The position numbers and the translations under genes were made by a program. A DNA stretch of 64,000 bases from Scytolyngbya sp. HA4215-MV1 (GTDB lineage: Bacteria; Cyanobacteriota; Cyanobacteriia; Leptolyngbyales; Leptolyngbyaceae): assembly GCA_019359045.1 (NCBI GenBank), contig JAHHIA010000017.1:1-64000 (forward strand), given 5' to 3'. This document shows positions 26,999-36,231 of the stretch, in pieces. Position 1 is the stretch's first letter. The number at the start of each line of letters is the position of its first letter. The notes below the pieces were generated by a model, which did no database searches, was not told where the DNA came from, and saw only the letters and a list, made by a program, of their open reading frames with translations.

Positions 26999-27936
26999 TC
27001 AATTGCCGAACTTTATCTGACAGGAGGGTGAGTGCGCTCTTTTGTCGATTTGGCTCCCCTCGTACCAACGATTCAGCCAGCTTTGTCGCCTGATCGACTG
27101 TGACTTTGCGGGGAGGAGCGGTTCCAATGGATCAACGATCGATTCCACAATTACCGAACCCAGTGTTGCCAGTAGCCGAGCCAAAATCCTTCCACAGGTT
27201 GCTGGATCATCAGTCGTGAAACCTGTAGCCCCACTGCCATTGCAAACGCCGCAAAGTTATTTCTTCAAGTTCACAACCGTATTCTGGATTGCCCAAGAAT
27301 ACCATCTGTTCCCATTCCATCTGACCTAAGGAGCCGTCCTTGCTCATCACCCCTTTGATCGGCAGCCGATATTTTACACAAGTGATAAAATCTGCCATCA
27401 ACCTAGAAAAGCCCCGTCACCAACAATGTCAGGCACTGCTAGCAAAGTAATAATTTGCTGCCACAATTACGTCTATCGAAAGCATGAAGTCCAAACTTGA
27501 AGTATTGTGAGCGTGATATAGCGATCCTATCTGGATTGTGAAAAAGAGTTCCTGTGGAACTCTTTTTCACAGAGCCTTTCTCATTCACAAATGGTTTAGG
27601 ACTGCTATAGCGATGGAACAGGAATCCGAGCAGATGCAGGCGATTCGGAATCAAGCGACGTAGGCGACACCTGTGAATGGGGACGATCGATCAAGGTTTG
27701 ATTACGTCCATCGGGAATTAAGACGATATCCGTGACGGGTAATTAAGAACGTTAGGTTCACTGCATAAATCATCATCGAATTCCCTGATAAACTCTACCC
27801 GTAGGGACTCAAGCTGTTTTTTACCCAATTGAACACCATATATAAATTTGCCTAAAGTGGGGATGAATCTTCATTCGTGCGATACACTTAGAGCCAGGTT
27901 TTCATACCTAAGAGTACAATTCCTAAATCGTGCATT
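26999..27936. other. decayed region with short coding-like fragments
   Basis: No intact gene. Several minus-strand pieces look like broken coding sequence: one ends at about 26998 (RKVTVDQATKLAESLVRGEP then a tail DKVRQLI), one at 27210-27401 (WEQMVFLGNPEYGCELEE), and one around 27605-27870 reads KKQLESLRVEFIREFDDDL then, after a frame change, TDIVLIPDGRNQTLIDRPHS. I recognise none. A perfect hairpin lies at 27538-27570. Confidence 0.4.
27538..27570. repeat. perfect 15-bp hairpin (terminator-like)
   Basis: Arms 27538-27552 and 27556-27570 (GTGAAAAAGAGTTCC and its exact complement) with loop TGT. The stem contains an A-run and a T-run on opposite arms, as in bidirectional terminators. No intact gene adjoins it. 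Confidence 0.7.
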
Positions 27937-27966
27937 GTGGCGGAAGCCACCCCAGGCAGGCTCAAG

Positions 27967-30648
27967 ATGGAATACTGGGAATTTTTGTTGCAACAAGAGG
28001 GCGATCGCATCTGGCTACCGCTGGAATCGCCCAATGTTGAGATTTTGGAGGGACGATATCGCATCGTTGCCCGCTCCAGTCGGATTAATACTAATGTCGA
28101 AATCCGGATTAGCCATGAAGCGATCGACGAGGTGCCGCCCAAACGCCGCATCCAAAAGCGCATGGGGCGAACCAATCGAGAAGGCTTAATGGTGGTGATT
28201 CCCTATACCCGCCTTCAGGCAGGCATTTGGCATTTGAGCTGCTTGGGAGACGTGATGTCAGACTTCATGGGTGACAACTGGAAGTACACGGTCAACCTGC
28301 AAGTACTGCCCAGCGAAGCAGAAATGGAAGAATGGGAAACTCCCTGGCATCCTTTAGACGATTCAGCCGAGGATTCAGCCGAGTTTAAATTGTCCAAAGA
28401 TTCATCGGCGGCGGTATTGGGGACTGCCTCTCGGTGGCGAGAAACGTTGCCCAAGACGACGATCTCAGCCATCTCTGATGCTTCCGTTACCAGTGAGACT
28501 GCTCCCAGCGAAGCGATCGCTGCCATTGGGGTCAATCCGAACGCCGCATCCAACCCGCTTCCAGCACCTGAAGCGATACTGGCTGAAAACGTGGCTGAAC
28601 CCGATGCCATGTCTCAATCGGAGGTCACACCGCCATCGCTAACCGACGTTGATCCAGAAATTAGTCGGGCGATCGGGTCTTCTATGGAGCAATTTCTGGA
28701 TGTGGCAGAGCAAATGTCGCAACACTTGGTCAACCAGGTCTTTCAATCGTTTGACCAGGAAACTGGATTAAATACGATTCCAACGGGACAAACATTGGTC
28801 GATCGAGAAACCTCAGATAACGAGTCTGAGGCATATGACTTCGACGCACCCGACCATGTGTTGGAATTGGCTTCTACCGCAACTGGACTGACCCTTCCCA
28901 CTCAACTCAATTTGGACGCCGATTCTGCCATAGATCGAGAAACCGAGGTAGACGCTGCTGACGCCAATACTCATGACTGGGATGCGGTTGATCTGGGGAC
29001 TGTTGCCTCAGTACCCACGGTTTCAGCCGCTACCCGCTCCATGCCTGCACGATCTCTGTCACTCTCCTTAGATCAACCTGCCTATGTGGCACATCGGGGA
29101 CAACCCCTGCTGTTGAGCGGTCAAATCACAGAAGCGGAACCCACGGCGTTCTCTGACCCTTGGATGCAAAGCTCCCTCCTGTCCGCAGAACTCCATGTCT
29201 CTCTGCAAGATCCCCAAAGTTCTGCACAACTGGTCGAAATCAACCAACCGATTTCAGCCCAGTCTTTACCCTATGCTTTTAGCTGCGCTTTGGAGATGCC
29301 AGCCGACCTGCAAACCCGTCTGGCTTTAGGAGAAGTGGTGCTATACAGTACGGTGGCTCCAGGAACGGCACTAGTTGCCCAATCTTTTACGGTGACGGTA
29401 GATGTAGATGAATTGTTGGGTGAGTTGGCGCAGATTAACCAGTTGCTGAAAGCGGAGACGGAATCAACCGATAAGCTCGAACTTCCCTTAGAAATGGCAG
29501 ATCAACCGATGAGATCGCCACTCGAATCGGATTATCTCAAGCTTTCTTTCCTCTCGTCTGAAGACGATGCCACGGCTCCTCGTTCCAGTCCCTTTCCCTT
29601 TTTGGCTGGTCACCCCTTGCCGCCCCAACTCTACCAACCCGACCCTGCCAAAGCCGATCGCAAAGGACTGGATTTACCACAGTTTCGTCCACTCCAAGAC
29701 AATGAACCTGTTCCTGCTGATTCAGCCGAAGTCAACGACACCGCAGAGATGCCGTCTGCTTCAGACGAGATCATGTCCTCATCGGAGACATCGCCATTCA
29801 ATCCTGAGATCGAGACATTTCCCCCTGACGCATCCCATTCAAAACGACCAACGGTTTCTCCCTTAGAACGAGAAATTCCTGCGTTTGGCAGTCAAGATGA
29901 AGCCTTTGCGACTCGTAAACCGACTTCATCTATCAAAACGATCGCCGAACTGCAAAGCCTTTCTCCCGAAACGATCGCATTTCGCTCCCTCAGATTGCAA
30001 GAGCGCTTTTGGACCCGGCTCAACTCTCTGGCATCCGATGCAGAACTTTCGGAGTGGCTCAGAAACAACTTGCAGGCAGCGGGGGTTTCCCTGCCACCTC
30101 GATGGGCAACCTCATCCGCACCGGTGACTTCGCTCTCCGAAAATCTGGCGACCCATGAATTTGTTGTAGAGGATGAGCCACCCACTCCGGTGCAAAACCT
30201 CAGAGATGCCTTTGGACAAAGTCAACGATCGCTCCAAACAGAGGCAGCAACTGCTGCTTCATCCACATCCGCTGTGCCCGATGTTGAACCCGTACCCACT
30301 CCCATTTTGGAAGTCACCACCCAAGAACTAATTTCGGGAGAACCTGTTACTGTTCGGGTGAGGCTCCCTCGTCCAACATCTCGCATTTATGTCAAACTCT
30401 GGATTAACGATTGCCAAACACGCTTATTGTTGGATGGACCCCGCTTACTGACCGACTTTTTACCCATGAGTTCAGGAGAATTGGAAGCAACGGTTCAACT
30501 CACCGTTCCCTACGGCAGCCTAGAGATTCGATTTGAAGCGATCGCCCTTGATATGCAAACCCAGCGTGAAAGCCACAAAACTACTGTCATACGGCACATC
30601 ATGCCACCAGGTCTACCCAACTCATCAATGGATGAATTTGAGCCATAA
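27967..30648 (+). CDS. large conserved cyanobacterial protein of unknown function
   Basis: An 893-residue protein from ATG 27967 (MEYWEFLLQQEGDRIWLPLE); a GTG ten codons upstream is also in frame. The N-terminal ~115 residues look folded and conserved (LEGRYRIVARSSRINTNVEI, MGRTNREGLMVVIPYTRL, MSDFMGDNWKYTVNLQVLP). A long acidic, Ala/Ser/Thr/Pro-rich segment that is probably disordered follows. Around 360-480 lies a beta-rich domain (LSLSLDQPAYVAHRGQPLLL). The C-terminal ~110 residues form another beta-rich Ig-like stretch (VRLPRPTSRIYVKLWINDCQ). There is no signal peptide or membrane helix. I recall homologues only in cyanobacteria. The function is unknown. Confidence 0.75.
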   Translation: MEYWEFLLQQEGDRIWLPLESPNVEILEGRYRIVARSSRINTNVEIRISHEAIDEVPPKRRIQKRMGRTNREGLMVVIPYTRLQAGIWHLSCLGDVMSDFMGDNWKYTVNLQVLPSEAEMEEWETPWHPLDDSAEDSAEFKLSKDSSAAVLGTASRWRETLPKTTISAISDASVTSETAPSEAIAAIGVNPNAASNPLPAPEAILAENVAEPDAMSQSEVTPPSLTDVDPEISRAIGSSMEQFLDVAEQMSQHLVNQVFQSFDQETGLNTIPTGQTLVDRETSDNESEAYDFDAPDHVLELASTATGLTLPTQLNLDADSAIDRETEVDAADANTHDWDAVDLGTVASVPTVSAATRSMPARSLSLSLDQPAYVAHRGQPLLLSGQITEAEPTAFSDPWMQSSLLSAELHVSLQDPQSSAQLVEINQPISAQSLPYAFSCALEMPADLQTRLALGEVVLYSTVAPGTALVAQSFTVTVDVDELLGELAQINQLLKAETESTDKLELPLEMADQPMRSPLESDYLKLSFLSSEDDATAPRSSPFPFLAGHPLPPQLYQPDPAKADRKGLDLPQFRPLQDNEPVPADSAEVNDTAEMPSASDEIMSSSETSPFNPEIETFPPDASHSKRPTVSPLEREIPAFGSQDEAFATRKPTSSIKTIAELQSLSPETIAFRSLRLQERFWTRLNSLASDAELSEWLRNNLQAAGVSLPPRWATSSAPVTSLSENLATHEFVVEDEPPTPVQNLRDAFGQSQRSLQTEAATAASSTSAVPDVEPVPTPILEVTTQELISGEPVTVRVRLPRPTSRIYVKLWINDCQTRLLLDGPRLLTDFLPMSSGELEATVQLTVPYGSLEIRFEAIALDMQTQRESHKTTVIRHIMPPGLPNSSMDEFEP

Positions 30649-30828
30649 TTGGGCGCATATGACACCCAGTTCCGAACTCTACTCTTGAGAGCGCATCTAA
30701 GCTTTAAAGGACGGGGAGCGTAGAGAGGTGGACATGCAGTTTTGTTAAGAATCTTAAGAAGTTAAGAACTTGGTTCCAGTTCGCAGTAGAGTCATCTTTG
30801 AAATCATGTAGCCAAAATAGGATTTGAT

Positions 30829-30957
30829 ATGACAGGTTCATACGCCGCTGCATACTTACCTTGGATTCTGATCCCCATCACTTGCTGGCTTTTTCCAATC
30901 GTAGGGATGGGGCTTCTGTTTTTGTATGTTGAACGCGAAGATCCTTCTGGAATCTAG
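30829..30957 (+). CDS. psaI: photosystem I reaction centre subunit VIII (PsaI)
   Basis: A 42-residue single-helix protein reading [20 protein letters not shown], then [19 protein letters not shown] and SGI. This is the PsaI pattern (YLPWIxIPxxxWLxPxxxMGLLFxYIExE). PsaI sits in the thylakoid membrane at the trimer-forming side of photosystem I and helps to stabilise PsaL. psaL is not adjacent in this window, although the two are linked in some cyanobacteria. The gene is followed by a rho-independent terminator at 31003-31038, which supports a monocistronic unit. Confidence 0.9.
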   Translation: MTGSYAAAYLPWILIPITCWLFPIVGMGLLFLYVEREDPSGI

Positions 30958-31002
30958 CCTCAACATCGGTTTGGCATCATTTTGAGCTAAGCCTTTAACA
31001 TC

Positions 31003-31038
31003 AAAACCGCTTTTCTCCCTGGGGAAGAGCGGTTTTTT
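31003..31038 (+). terminator. rho-independent terminator after psaI
   Basis: AAAACCGCT pairs with AGCGGTTTT across a C/T-rich and G/A-rich inner stem (TCTCCC / GGGGAAG). A TTTTTT run ends at about 31038. It lies 45 bp past the psaI stop. Confidence 0.8.
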
Positions 31039-31203
31039 AGTGGGACTCATTGCACTCCCAGCCAAAACCTGAGGAACTTCACGGCACCTTCTCAGGCTCC
31101 TTTCACCTCCGCGTCAGAGCAATTTCAGCTAGGTAGTTCATGCTTTGCATAAGGCTGATTTGAGCCAGACGTTCCGTGATTACATTACCGATAGAGGTTT
31201 GCT

Positions 31204-31689
31204 ATGAAAGGTTATTTTGCTGCTGGGATATCGGCTTTGCTGTTGGCAAGCACGGCTGCGATCGTCCCTGTCCTGACTCAACCCGCCCAGGCACAGATGC
31301 GCTTCAACTTTACTGCACCCATCATTGCAGACTCAGGCATTGTGGGAACTCAACACTTTATCCGAGTTGCAGTTACGGGGATGGCATTGCAAGATTTGAT
31401 GATCGCGCTCCCCCAACAAATGGAACGGTACGACAAAATCAACGTGGTGGATCAAGCCGGAAAAGAAATTCCTGCGAATATTAAAGCCACCAAAGAGCGG
31501 GTTGCGATTACCTTTACCAATCCCGTTCCTCCCGACAGCTATGTTGAAGTGAAATTCACCAACGTCCAAATGACCACGGGTGGCGGTGAGTACTTATATT
31601 ATCTTGTCACTGGAAAACGATCCGGGCTTCAAGGTGAAATCCCGATCGGTACCGCCCAGGTTAGAGTCCCCTCTCGTGACGGTGGCTAG
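31204..31689 (+). CDS. DUF2808 secreted cyanobacterial protein
   Basis: A 161-residue protein. Residues 1-30 are a signal peptide (MKGYFAAGISALLLASTAAI, cleavage near PAQAQ). The mature part has DUF2808 features: FTAPIIADSGIVGTQHFIRV, TGMALQDLMIALP and a beta-rich middle (IKATKERVAITFTNPVPPDS). It ends GEYLYYLVTGKR...GTAQVRVP. Proteins of this family are found in cyanobacterial periplasm or outer-layer fractions; no activity is known. It follows the psaI terminator and has its own leader with a GAGGTTTGCT ribosome-binding region. Confidence 0.85.
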   Translation: MKGYFAAGISALLLASTAAIVPVLTQPAQAQMRFNFTAPIIADSGIVGTQHFIRVAVTGMALQDLMIALPQQMERYDKINVVDQAGKEIPANIKATKERVAITFTNPVPPDSYVEVKFTNVQMTTGGGEYLYYLVTGKRSGLQGEIPIGTAQVRVPSRDGG

Positions 31690-31767
31690 AGAAGACGGGC
31701 AAATGGGAGGGTCTAGGAAAATCAACAAGATGCCCGTCCCTCTCCCCCCTCCCCCCTCTTCACCCCT

Positions 31768-32286
31768 TCACTCCTCCCTCCCTCCGCGCCCATATAGCAC
31801 CAACCACTCCACTGCATATCGCCGAGAACCCAACCGATCGGCTCTCACCTTCACCCACCCTTCCTGCACTGCCACCACTTCAAAAATTGCCAGTAGCTCC
31901 ACTGTTGTCAGCTGGGGCTTTGCTTTTAAAACCACCCGATCGCCTACGACCAAATCAGGTTCAGCAGGAGATTGGGAGGGTGTGATGGCAACGATCGCTT
32001 CAGAAGTCGGAAAAGTGGGTTCTGGATAGTCTTGTAGCGGGAAACGATCTGCCAACGGGGGATACCATTGGCATAGCTTTTGCTTGACCTCTTTAGGCAA
32101 AGCTGTCAAGACCTGCGTTTGTTGCGGCTCTGTCAGCATTTCCAGAATATCTAGCTCATCTGCAGTCTCTGCTACCGTCATCATCGTCAGTACAGTTGCC
32201 AGACTGGAACCGTCCAACAACTCGATCTCAGGGGTGATTGGCGCGATCAAAAACAGTTCTGGTTGAAAATATTCTGGCTGTGACAT
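31768..32286 (-). CDS. conserved hypothetical protein
   Basis: A 172-residue protein starting MSQPEYFQPELFLIAPITPE. The first half is helical (EIELLDGSSLATVLTMMTVA, then LTEPQQTQVLTALPKEVKQK). The last ~60 residues (DLVVGDRVVLKAKPQLTTVE, then VKVRADRLGSRRYAVEWLVL) look like an SH3-like beta barrel. There is no membrane segment. ATG 32286 is preferred over an upstream TTG. The function is unknown. It is convergent with the DUF2808 gene. Confidence 0.65.
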   Translation of the reverse strand: MSQPEYFQPELFLIAPITPEIELLDGSSLATVLTMMTVAETADELDILEMLTEPQQTQVLTALPKEVKQKLCQWYPPLADRFPLQDYPEPTFPTSEAIVAITPSQSPAEPDLVVGDRVVLKAKPQLTTVELLAIFEVVAVQEGWVKVRADRLGSRRYAVEWLVLYGRGGREE

Positions 32287-32301
32287 TCTTTGGAAGAACA
32301 A

Positions 32302-32788
32302 GCGAATCGAGAGATAATGTAAGTAACGAAGAAAAATGCAACCTCGTTGTACAGTCGCTTTCTCGCAATCAAAATCTTCTTTTCAAGGTTTCAAGCAGGT
32401 ATATTTTTTGACCTATTCTTTCGGAGGAATTAGAAAAAATTATTGAATTGGGAATGCTAGAAACTGAAATAATTTGCTTTTTCTTCAAGCGCTTTCTTCG
32501 TCTCTAAAGGACTCAAGTAAGTGAACAAATCTTTGATGGACTAAAATTGATACACTAAGATCAACTTATTCTCAGTATTTATTCGAAGGCTATCTCAGAC
32601 TGGTCAATCATCGATTCCGCAAAGGCTTGACTGAATAACACTACTTTGACAAAGAAAATTCATCTGAATCACACCAAAGGATAAATATTTGGGAAGTCTG
32701 CTGATTCATCCATTTACCCAAGTCACAAACAAAGTTATAAATGCACTGTCTAGAACACCCTGTTCAATACACATAAAACCTGTAAACC
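32302..32788. other. AT-rich intergenic region
   Basis: Divergent gap of about 490 bp. No gene or clear hairpin was seen. It presumably contains promoters for both neighbours. Confidence 0.4.
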
Positions 32789-33616
32789 TTGCAGGCTATG
32801 GCAATCCTGAGATCTAAAAAAGCATTGACTCCTGAATCATTGGATTTAGAAATCCCTGAATCCAGTGATGCAGATAAAATTTTTGAAACCTTGCCATTAG
32901 AAGCACAGCAATGGTTTGGCAATTTATCCTGGCATGAACGGCGTTATATTTTATCCCTTTGCCATCTTATTTGTGTTGCCTCACCAGAGACCCGGGCGAG
33001 TTTTCTAGACGATTACACTGCTGATGGGCTAGTTTCAAGGATGCTGGAAGATCGGGTTACCAAAGAGCGGGTCAAAGAACAATTAAATACCTTTCGAGTT
33101 CCCACTGAACTGGATGAAGGTTTGCTCAGAGCTTACATCAAGCAGTTCTATATTCACTCAGCTCAAGATAACTATCGACAACCCGATCTTTATCTGGAGT
33201 CTGCGCTCAGGCTTGTTTTGAGTAGTGAAGAACGCAACCATGTATTCAATTATATTCTAGGATTCGAGCTATTTAAGGTGATGTTTCAGATGAGTTGGCT
33301 ACAGCATGAAAGGCTGTATCGACTCCAGAGAAATCAGGATGAATTTATTCATTCCTATATCAAACCGATTCAGTATGCCCACAAGATCAACGGTATTATT
33401 GTACCGAGAGACAAGAAGATATTTTTTGCACGTCGTGCTTACTACGTCAAAAAACCCGACATTTCTGAAAAGAAATTAGTGCAGTTGGTAATGGTGACAT
33501 TTACTGCCGATATTGTGACAAATTTTGGGTTTTCCATCATTCGTCACGCTAAATCTTTTGCTTTTGATTACGATTACATTTACAACTATTCGGATCAAGA
33601 AATTATTTTTTCTTAA
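32789..33616 (+). CDS. conserved hypothetical protein
   Basis: A 275-residue soluble, largely helical protein that I do not recognise. After a short polar N-terminus comes an aromatic-rich core (LPLEAQQWFGNLSWHERRYI, then LSLCHLICVASPETRASFL). Later segments include EERNHVFNYILGFELFKVMF and DKKIFFARRAYYVKKPDIS. The first residues (MQAMAILRSKK) allow start at 32789 or at the ATG 9 bases downstream. There is no signal peptide. The gene stands alone, convergent with the YdeP-like gene 25 bp downstream. Confidence 0.6.
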   Translation: MQAMAILRSKKALTPESLDLEIPESSDADKIFETLPLEAQQWFGNLSWHERRYILSLCHLICVASPETRASFLDDYTADGLVSRMLEDRVTKERVKEQLNTFRVPTELDEGLLRAYIKQFYIHSAQDNYRQPDLYLESALRLVLSSEERNHVFNYILGFELFKVMFQMSWLQHERLYRLQRNQDEFIHSYIKPIQYAHKINGIIVPRDKKIFFARRAYYVKKPDISEKKLVQLVMVTFTADIVTNFGFSIIRHAKSFAFDYDYIYNYSDQEIIFS

Positions 33617-33641
33617 TCTGTAAATATTTTGATCTAGGCGC

Positions 33642-35906
33642 TTATTGGATCAATTTCTCCAGATACACCAGGGTGTTGTAGTCGGGTACGCCTTCGTGCG
33701 ATCGCCGCCCGCGTTCCAATAGCCCGTTGCCTTCGGGCCAGTGCACTTGCAGGTTGCCAGGATTGACTGGCGCAATGCAAACTGTACCGGGCAATTCGCC
33801 CCGATCGTTTTTCAAGACAATGTGATCGCCGTTTTTTAATTCCAAGCGATCGGCATCCGCCGCATTCATCAGGACCGCTTCACGAAATGCCCCGTTAATT
33901 TGGTCTTTGCGTGCTTGCACCATACTATTGAACTGCTTGCCTCGTCGGGTGGTCACCAGAAAATACCCTTCCGGGATGGGGCGTTGATGGGGCACCAAGG
34001 CAGTAAAGCGGGCTTTGCCATCGGGAGTGGGGAAGTTCCAGCCAAAGCAGAGATGGGCACCGCCATATTGAAACTGATCACCCGCTTCTTTGAGATGCTG
34101 GATACCTGCATAAAGCGGAATCACCTGAGCGATTTCTTGCCGAATGGCAGCGGTGTCCTGGAAAGACAGGGCTGAAGCGTGAAGAGAAGGGGTTAACTCA
34201 GAACTTGCCTTTTCCAAGTCAGGGCGAACGCGTCTGGCTAATTCCATAAACACTTGCCATTCCGGTCTGGCTTCGCCAATTCGGGGACCCAGAATTTCGG
34301 GGCTGAAGATGACGCGGCGTTCGGTGCTGGTTTCGGTAACACCGCCGGGGATCTCGTAGCGGGTGGTGGCAGGTAGGAGCACTACAGTATCTGCCGGATC
34401 AAGTAACATTTGCTTGGAGCAGAGGATATCCATATGGACGCGCAGGGGCACTTTCTTTAAAGCTGCCTCTACGTAATTGGGATCAGGTAGGACTTCTAGA
34501 AAGTTGCCGCCCACAGTGAAGAGGATATCCAGTGCGTTGCGATCGGCAGCGTCGATCATTTCGGTGGCAGTCATGCCTTTCGTCGCAGGCACCTCAAAGC
34601 CCCATTGCTGGCTCAGTTTTTCAGCATTCTCTGGAGTAATTGGGTTACCACCGGGCAACACGGTAGCATAGCAGCCCATTTCTGCTCCGCCCTGCACGCC
34701 AGAGTGTCCCCGAATTGGCATCAGACCGCAGCCTTCGCGTCCCACAAAGCCCTTGGTCAAAGCCAGGTTGATAATGGCGCGCACGTTGTCTTCGCCACAT
34801 TCATGCTGAGTAATGCCCATGCTCCAGACGAAAACTGCTTTCTGGGCTTGTCCAATCATCTGGGCAAAGGTGTACATGTCTTCTTTAGAGGCTCCTGACC
34901 CTTGCTCCAGATCTTCCCAGGATTGAGCATCCAGCGTGGCTTGCAACGCTTCAAAGCCGATCGTGTAGTGGGCAATAAAGGCAGGATCAACCCAACCATT
35001 GGCAATCAGGTGTTTGAGGGTGCCGTTGAGAAAGGCGATATCTCCGCCGACATTGACCAAAAAGAAATCTTCGGCGAATTTGGTGCCAAAGAGCGCGCTT
35101 TCGACTACTGAGGGCACCCAATAGCGCTCCATCCCTGGTTCACGGTAGTTATTGATCACGACGATCCGAGTGCCGGATTTTTTTGCCAAGTGCAAATATT
35201 TGACTGTGACGGGCTGGTTGTTTGCCACATTGGAGCCGATGAAGACCAGTAAATCGGTGCCAATCCAGTCTTTGTAAGAACAGGTGGTGGCACCTGCGCC
35301 GATCGTACTTTTGAGGGCAGCGGTGCTGGGGGAATGGCAGATGCGGGCAGCGTTGTCGATGTGGTTGGTGCCCATCGCCCGCACAGCTTTTTGAGCAGCG
35401 TAGTAGGTTTCGTTGACGGTGCCGCGACTGGTGATGTAGAAGCTGAGGCGATCGGGGTGGGAAGCTCGAATGCGATCGGCAATTAGCCCTAAGGCAGTAT
35501 CCCAACTCACGCGCTCAAAGCCCTGATCGCCCTTTCGGCGCACCATGGGATAGGGCAACCGCCCCAGATCACGTAATTCGGCACTGCTTTTAGCTTGCAG
35601 TGTTGACATATCACTCAACAGCCTGGGATCGAAAGCGGGCATGGTGTTGAGGCGTAACAACCGCAACCGCACATTACAGACATGGATGCCATCCTGTGTC
35701 CAGTCTTTCATGCCAGTAGTGCCCAGGGCGCAGCCATCACAGACCCCTTGATTAAGAATTTCCCAGGCGTAGGGAAATTGATCAAGATTCTCCCAAATCG
35801 CCCGAAACACTTCCCAATAGTTGTTGGGGTATTGTTCTCCCAGCCCAAATGGTTTCCAACTTGCCCAGTGTTCGGGAGTCCAGCGCTTTTTGGGTTGACG
35901 CAGCAT
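33642..35906 (-). CDS. YdeP/FdhF-type molybdopterin oxidoreductase
   Basis: A 754-residue member of the molybdopterin oxidoreductase superfamily (DMSO-reductase type, YdeP/CbbBc branch). It has the cluster motif CDGCALGTTGMKDW at about 55-68, GLIADRIRASHPDRL at about 137-151, the cofactor-binding ARICHSPSTAALKSTIGAGA, FIGSNVANNQPV, GREGCGLMPIRGHSGVQGGAEMG, and a C-terminal dinucleotide-binding domain (TTRRGKQFNSMVQARKDQIN). E. coli YdeP is linked to acid resistance, but the reaction is unknown. It has no Tat signal, so it is likely cytoplasmic. It is monocistronic and depends on the molybdenum cofactor pathway. Confidence 0.88.
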   Translation of the reverse strand: MLRQPKKRWTPEHWASWKPFGLGEQYPNNYWEVFRAIWENLDQFPYAWEILNQGVCDGCALGTTGMKDWTQDGIHVCNVRLRLLRLNTMPAFDPRLLSDMSTLQAKSSAELRDLGRLPYPMVRRKGDQGFERVSWDTALGLIADRIRASHPDRLSFYITSRGTVNETYYAAQKAVRAMGTNHIDNAARICHSPSTAALKSTIGAGATTCSYKDWIGTDLLVFIGSNVANNQPVTVKYLHLAKKSGTRIVVINNYREPGMERYWVPSVVESALFGTKFAEDFFLVNVGGDIAFLNGTLKHLIANGWVDPAFIAHYTIGFEALQATLDAQSWEDLEQGSGASKEDMYTFAQMIGQAQKAVFVWSMGITQHECGEDNVRAIINLALTKGFVGREGCGLMPIRGHSGVQGGAEMGCYATVLPGGNPITPENAEKLSQQWGFEVPATKGMTATEMIDAADRNALDILFTVGGNFLEVLPDPNYVEAALKKVPLRVHMDILCSKQMLLDPADTVVLLPATTRYEIPGGVTETSTERRVIFSPEILGPRIGEARPEWQVFMELARRVRPDLEKASSELTPSLHASALSFQDTAAIRQEIAQVIPLYAGIQHLKEAGDQFQYGGAHLCFGWNFPTPDGKARFTALVPHQRPIPEGYFLVTTRRGKQFNSMVQARKDQINGAFREAVLMNAADADRLELKNGDHIVLKNDRGELPGTVCIAPVNPGNLQVHWPEGNGLLERGRRSHEGVPDYNTLVYLEKLIQ

Positions 35907-36231
35907 AGCAAAGGCACAATGTAGAAATACTTTCTATGGTAAGGAATCGGGATGCAATCCAATCGAAAATTTAGGCGTTGCTGCAAAGCAGGATGATTTG
36001 GAACAAAGTTTCAAATCATTCAGCATCATTTTCATTCCGTTGTTGAGCAACACCAAAATTTATGCGGCGATCGCAAGCTGGGGCGCCAGGCATGGCATTC
36101 CGTCTCGAAACACCCGATATCAAGGTTTTATCAGTAACCTGTGAGTTTTTGACAATCGGGTTTACATCGCGGGACAGCTAGGATTTAATTTGCATGGCTG
36201 AGGCTCTTAACCATCATTGGCAAACTCTTCC
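35907..36231. other. intergenic, no gene seen
   Basis: Divergent gap of about 325 bp. The GATTGTCAAAAACTC-like region near 36150 is unremarkable. No hairpin or repeat stands out. Confidence 0.35.
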
